In this document: piece after piece, positions 6,807 to 8,094 of the stretch
Layout of the letters: each line of letters opens with the position of its first letter
How positions within the stretch are numbered: position 1 is the stretch's first letter
Origin: Hyphomicrobiales bacterium
GTDB lineage: Bacteria; Pseudomonadota; Alphaproteobacteria; Rhizobiales; UBA4765
Reading direction: 5' to 3'
NCBI GenBank assembly: GCA_027487195.1
Contig: JAIYEB010000408.1
Location: forward strand, 1 to 8,094
DNA: 8,094 nucleotides
Notes under the pieces: model-generated
The model's input: only the letters and a program-made list of their open reading frames with translations
Database searches by the model: none
Told to the model about the DNA's origin: nothing
Program-made: the position numbers and the translations under genes

Positions 6807-7778
6807 TCACGATGCGACGCGAACCACGACAGCGCCAAGGCGATGGCGCGTCTCGACGTGGCGATGCGCTGACACCAGGTCGCTGAGGGGATAGACCCGG
6901 TCGATGACAGGGATCAGCTCCTTTGAGGTCAGAAGATCTGCGATGTAGTCCAGATCAGCCTTTTGTTCTCCACTCATGCCAACCACCACGCGCTGGCCAG
7001 CCCTGACGCCGTTCATCATGGACTGAACCATTTCCTTCAGGCCGAAATTCAACGGCAGGAAGATGCCGCGCGGCGCCAGAAGCCGTCTTGAGCTGGCAAA
7101 TGTGAAATGCCCGATCGCATCGAGGATCAGGTCATAGCGCGTGGTGACCATGGCCCAGTTCACGTTTTCATAGTCGATGATGTCAGTTGCTCCGAGCGCG
7201 CGGACCCGGTCAGCATTCCGCTTGCTGCAGACGCCCGTGACGTCCGCCCCCATCAGGCGCGCGAACTGCACGGCGTAACAGCCAACCCCGCCAGACGCGC
7301 CGACAATGAGCACACGCTGGCTGCGCCTGAGCTTTGCAAAGTCACGCAGGAACACCAGCGCGGAAAGCGCGCCGAACGGAACGGCAGCCGCCTCATCGAA
7401 GGTGAGCCCTTTCGGCATGTGCGTGATTGCAGAACTCTCCGGCAGCGACACATACTCGGCGTTCGATCCGCCCGCGCTGGAGCCGAAGACGCAGTCACCC
7501 GGTCGAAACCCCTTCACCTGCGGGCCAACCTCGACCACTTCGCCGGCAAAGTCGCGCCCCAGCAACGGATTGCGCGGGCCAAAAATGCCCAGGACAAGCC
7601 TCCCCGGCAGCCAGAATATGGGAGGAACGTCAAAGGCGCGCAGGCGCCAGTCGGCAGTTGTGACAGATGTCGCGACCACACGGACCAAGACATCTGCGGG
7701 GCCGACCACGGGGTCTGGCAGTTCCGCCGGCTGAAGAACCTCTGGCGGCCCATAGCGGCGATGGATCATGGCTTTCAT
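6807..7778 (-). CDS. NAD(P)-dependent medium-chain dehydrogenase/quinone-oxidoreductase-like protein (zinc-free type)
   Basis: A 323-residue cytoplasmic oxidoreductase of the MDR superfamily. The N-terminal GroES-like domain includes MKAMIHRRYGPPEVL at the start and GRDFAGEVVEVG (74-85), followed by GDCVFG. The dinucleotide-binding Rossmann fold begins at VLIVGASGGVG (G160 to G166). GRDFAGEV replaces the zinc-ligand GHE motif, and the four-cysteine structural zinc site is missing, so this belongs with quinone oxidoreductase/enoyl-reductase-like members and should not need zinc. The true substrate (quinone, unsaturated carbonyl or other) cannot be told. The start at 7778 is preceded by GAGGAAG seven bases upstream on the minus strand; the frame extends to an ATG at 7832, but those 18 residues are not family-like and reach into the promoter region. 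It is divergent from the LysR gene, which is the likely regulator. Confidence 0.9.
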   Translation of the reverse strand: MKAMIHRRYGPPEVLQPAELPDPVVGPADVLVRVVATSVTTADWRLRAFDVPPIFWLPGRLVLGIFGPRNPLLGRDFAGEVVEVGPQVKGFRPGDCVFGSSAGGSNAEYVSLPESSAITHMPKGLTFDEAAAVPFGALSALVFLRDFAKLRRSQRVLIVGASGGVGCYAVQFARLMGADVTGVCSKRNADRVRALGATDIIDYENVNWAMVTTRYDLILDAIGHFTFASSRRLLAPRGIFLPLNFGLKEMVQSMMNGVRAGQRVVVGMSGEQKADLDYIADLLTSKELIPVIDRVYPLSDLVSAHRHVETRHRLGAVVVRVAS

Positions 7779-7872
7779 GTCTCGACTTCCTCTGGAAAAC
7801 GAGACACGGTCATAATAAATGCGTTTTCGCATTGAAATTGACTAATATTGCTTTTTATATATGCATAAACGC
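7779..7872. promoter_or_regulatory. AT-rich divergent promoter region between oxidoreductase and lysR gene
   Basis: This stretch is markedly more AT-rich than its surroundings. For the minus-strand oxidoreductase, TATTAT (complement of 7812-7817) is a good -10 without a clear -35, as expected for an activator-dependent promoter, and puts transcription start near 7805. For the plus-strand regulator, TTGACT (7838-7843) and TATGCA (7860-7865) are spaced 16 bases apart, with a start near 7872. Two 14-base dyads lie within it. Promoter positions are inferred from hexamers only. Confidence 0.55.
7819..7832. promoter_or_regulatory. Operator-like dyad 1 (probable LysR-type regulator site)
   Basis: ATGCG-TTTT-CGCAT is a perfect inverted repeat, extending by one more pair to 7818-7833. 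It abuts the upstream edge of the predicted -10 of the oxidoreductase promoter, centred near -20, where a LysR-type activator site (ABS) would usually lie. Confidence 0.55.
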
Positions 7873-7874
7873 AT
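7861..7874. promoter_or_regulatory. Operator-like dyad 2 (probable LysR-type regulator site)
   Basis: ATGCATAAACGCAT shares 12 of 14 positions with the reverse complement of dyad 1 and has imperfect dyad symmetry (ATGC and GCAT ends). Its centre is 42 bases from that of dyad 1, about four helical turns, and near -62 relative to the predicted oxidoreductase transcript start. This fits the usual recognition site of LysR-type regulators. It overlaps the predicted -10 and the start of the regulator's own gene, suggesting autorepression. Confidence 0.5.
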
Positions 7875-8094
7875 GGATTGGCGCTTTGCCCGCTTCGACT
7901 GGAACCATGCCAGAGCATTCCTCGTGACCGTCGAGGAGGGCTCGCTGTCGGCTGCGGCACGCGCGCTCAAGATGGCGCAACCAACCCTCGGGCGGCAGGT
8001 GGCCGCACTCGAGCGTGAGCTTGGCGTGACCTTGTTCGAGCGCGTCGGGCGCGGATTTACACTCACCCCGAGCGGGCTTGAACTGGTCGAGCAT
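7873..8094 (+). CDS. LysR-type transcriptional regulator, N-terminal part (partial, runs off right edge)
   Basis: The frame is open from ATG 7873 (or the in-frame ATG 7861) to the window end, giving 74 residues of a protein normally about 300 long. The winged helix-turn-helix is unmistakable: FLVTVEEGSLSAAARAL (17-33), then the recognition helix QPTLGRQVAALERELG (36-51), LFERVGRGFTLTPSGLELVEH. The ligand-binding domain lies outside the window. Neither start has a recognisable ribosome site; 7873 is preferred because 7861 lies inside the operator-like dyad and the predicted -10, and a stop codon at 7843-7845 rules out starts further upstream. LysR-type proteins typically activate a divergent neighbour and repress themselves, so the oxidoreductase gene is the expected target. 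Confidence 0.92.
   Translation, partial: MDWRFARFDWNHARAFLVTVEEGSLSAAARALKMAQPTLGRQVAALERELGVTLFERVGRGFTLTPSGLELVEH

Noticed and set aside
7107..7835. A 242-residue plus-strand open frame
   Set aside because: It is antisense to the well-supported oxidoreductase and has no family resemblance.
1..8094. CRISPR arrays, tRNA genes, insertion sequences, toxin-antitoxin pairs or phage-defence genes
   Set aside because: No direct repeat series, cloverleaf, transposase or nuclease-type protein was seen on either strand.

Overview
The window reads as chromosomal DNA of a GC-rich proteobacterium, most likely an alphaproteobacterium. This is an inference from the high GC content, the codon usage and the twin-arginine (Tat) signals on two exported proteins; there is no rRNA or other marker to name a genus. 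No tRNA, rRNA, CRISPR array, insertion sequence, prophage gene or integration site was seen, and no stretch longer than about 210 bases lacks a gene.

Layout: (1) Positions 1-805, minus strand: the N-terminal part of a Tat-exported 2',3'-cyclic-nucleotide phosphodiesterase/3'-nucleotidase (CpdB family), running off the left edge. (2) A 206-base divergent spacer. (3) Positions 1012-4947, plus strand: a compact three-gene ABC importer operon of the spermidine/putrescine (PotABCD-like) class, made of an ATPase, a Tat-exported solute-binding protein, and one long permease that fuses the two membrane subunits. A strong predicted RNA hairpin covers the ribosome site and start codon of the permease. 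(4) Positions 5016-5447: a small exported thioredoxin-fold protein with a CSVC motif. (5) Positions 5589-6800: a close relative of the fosmidomycin-resistance efflux pump Fsr (MFS). (6) Positions 6807-7778, minus strand: a zinc-independent medium-chain dehydrogenase/quinone-oxidoreductase, ending 6 bases from the fsr stop. (7) Positions 7873-8094, plus strand: the start of a LysR-type regulator, divergent from the oxidoreductase and cut by the right edge. The AT-rich spacer between them carries two near-identical 14-base dyads 42 bases apart.

How the parts fit: the ABC genes form one importer whose ligand cannot be named from sequence. The CpdB protein could release nucleosides and phosphate outside the inner membrane, but a functional tie to the importer is only positional. 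The LysR protein very probably controls the divergent oxidoreductase and itself. Most genes belong to known families and I see no clear evidence of a wholly new multi-gene system. The most distinctive signals are regulatory: the start-codon hairpin at 3185-3221 and the phased dyads at 7819-7874.
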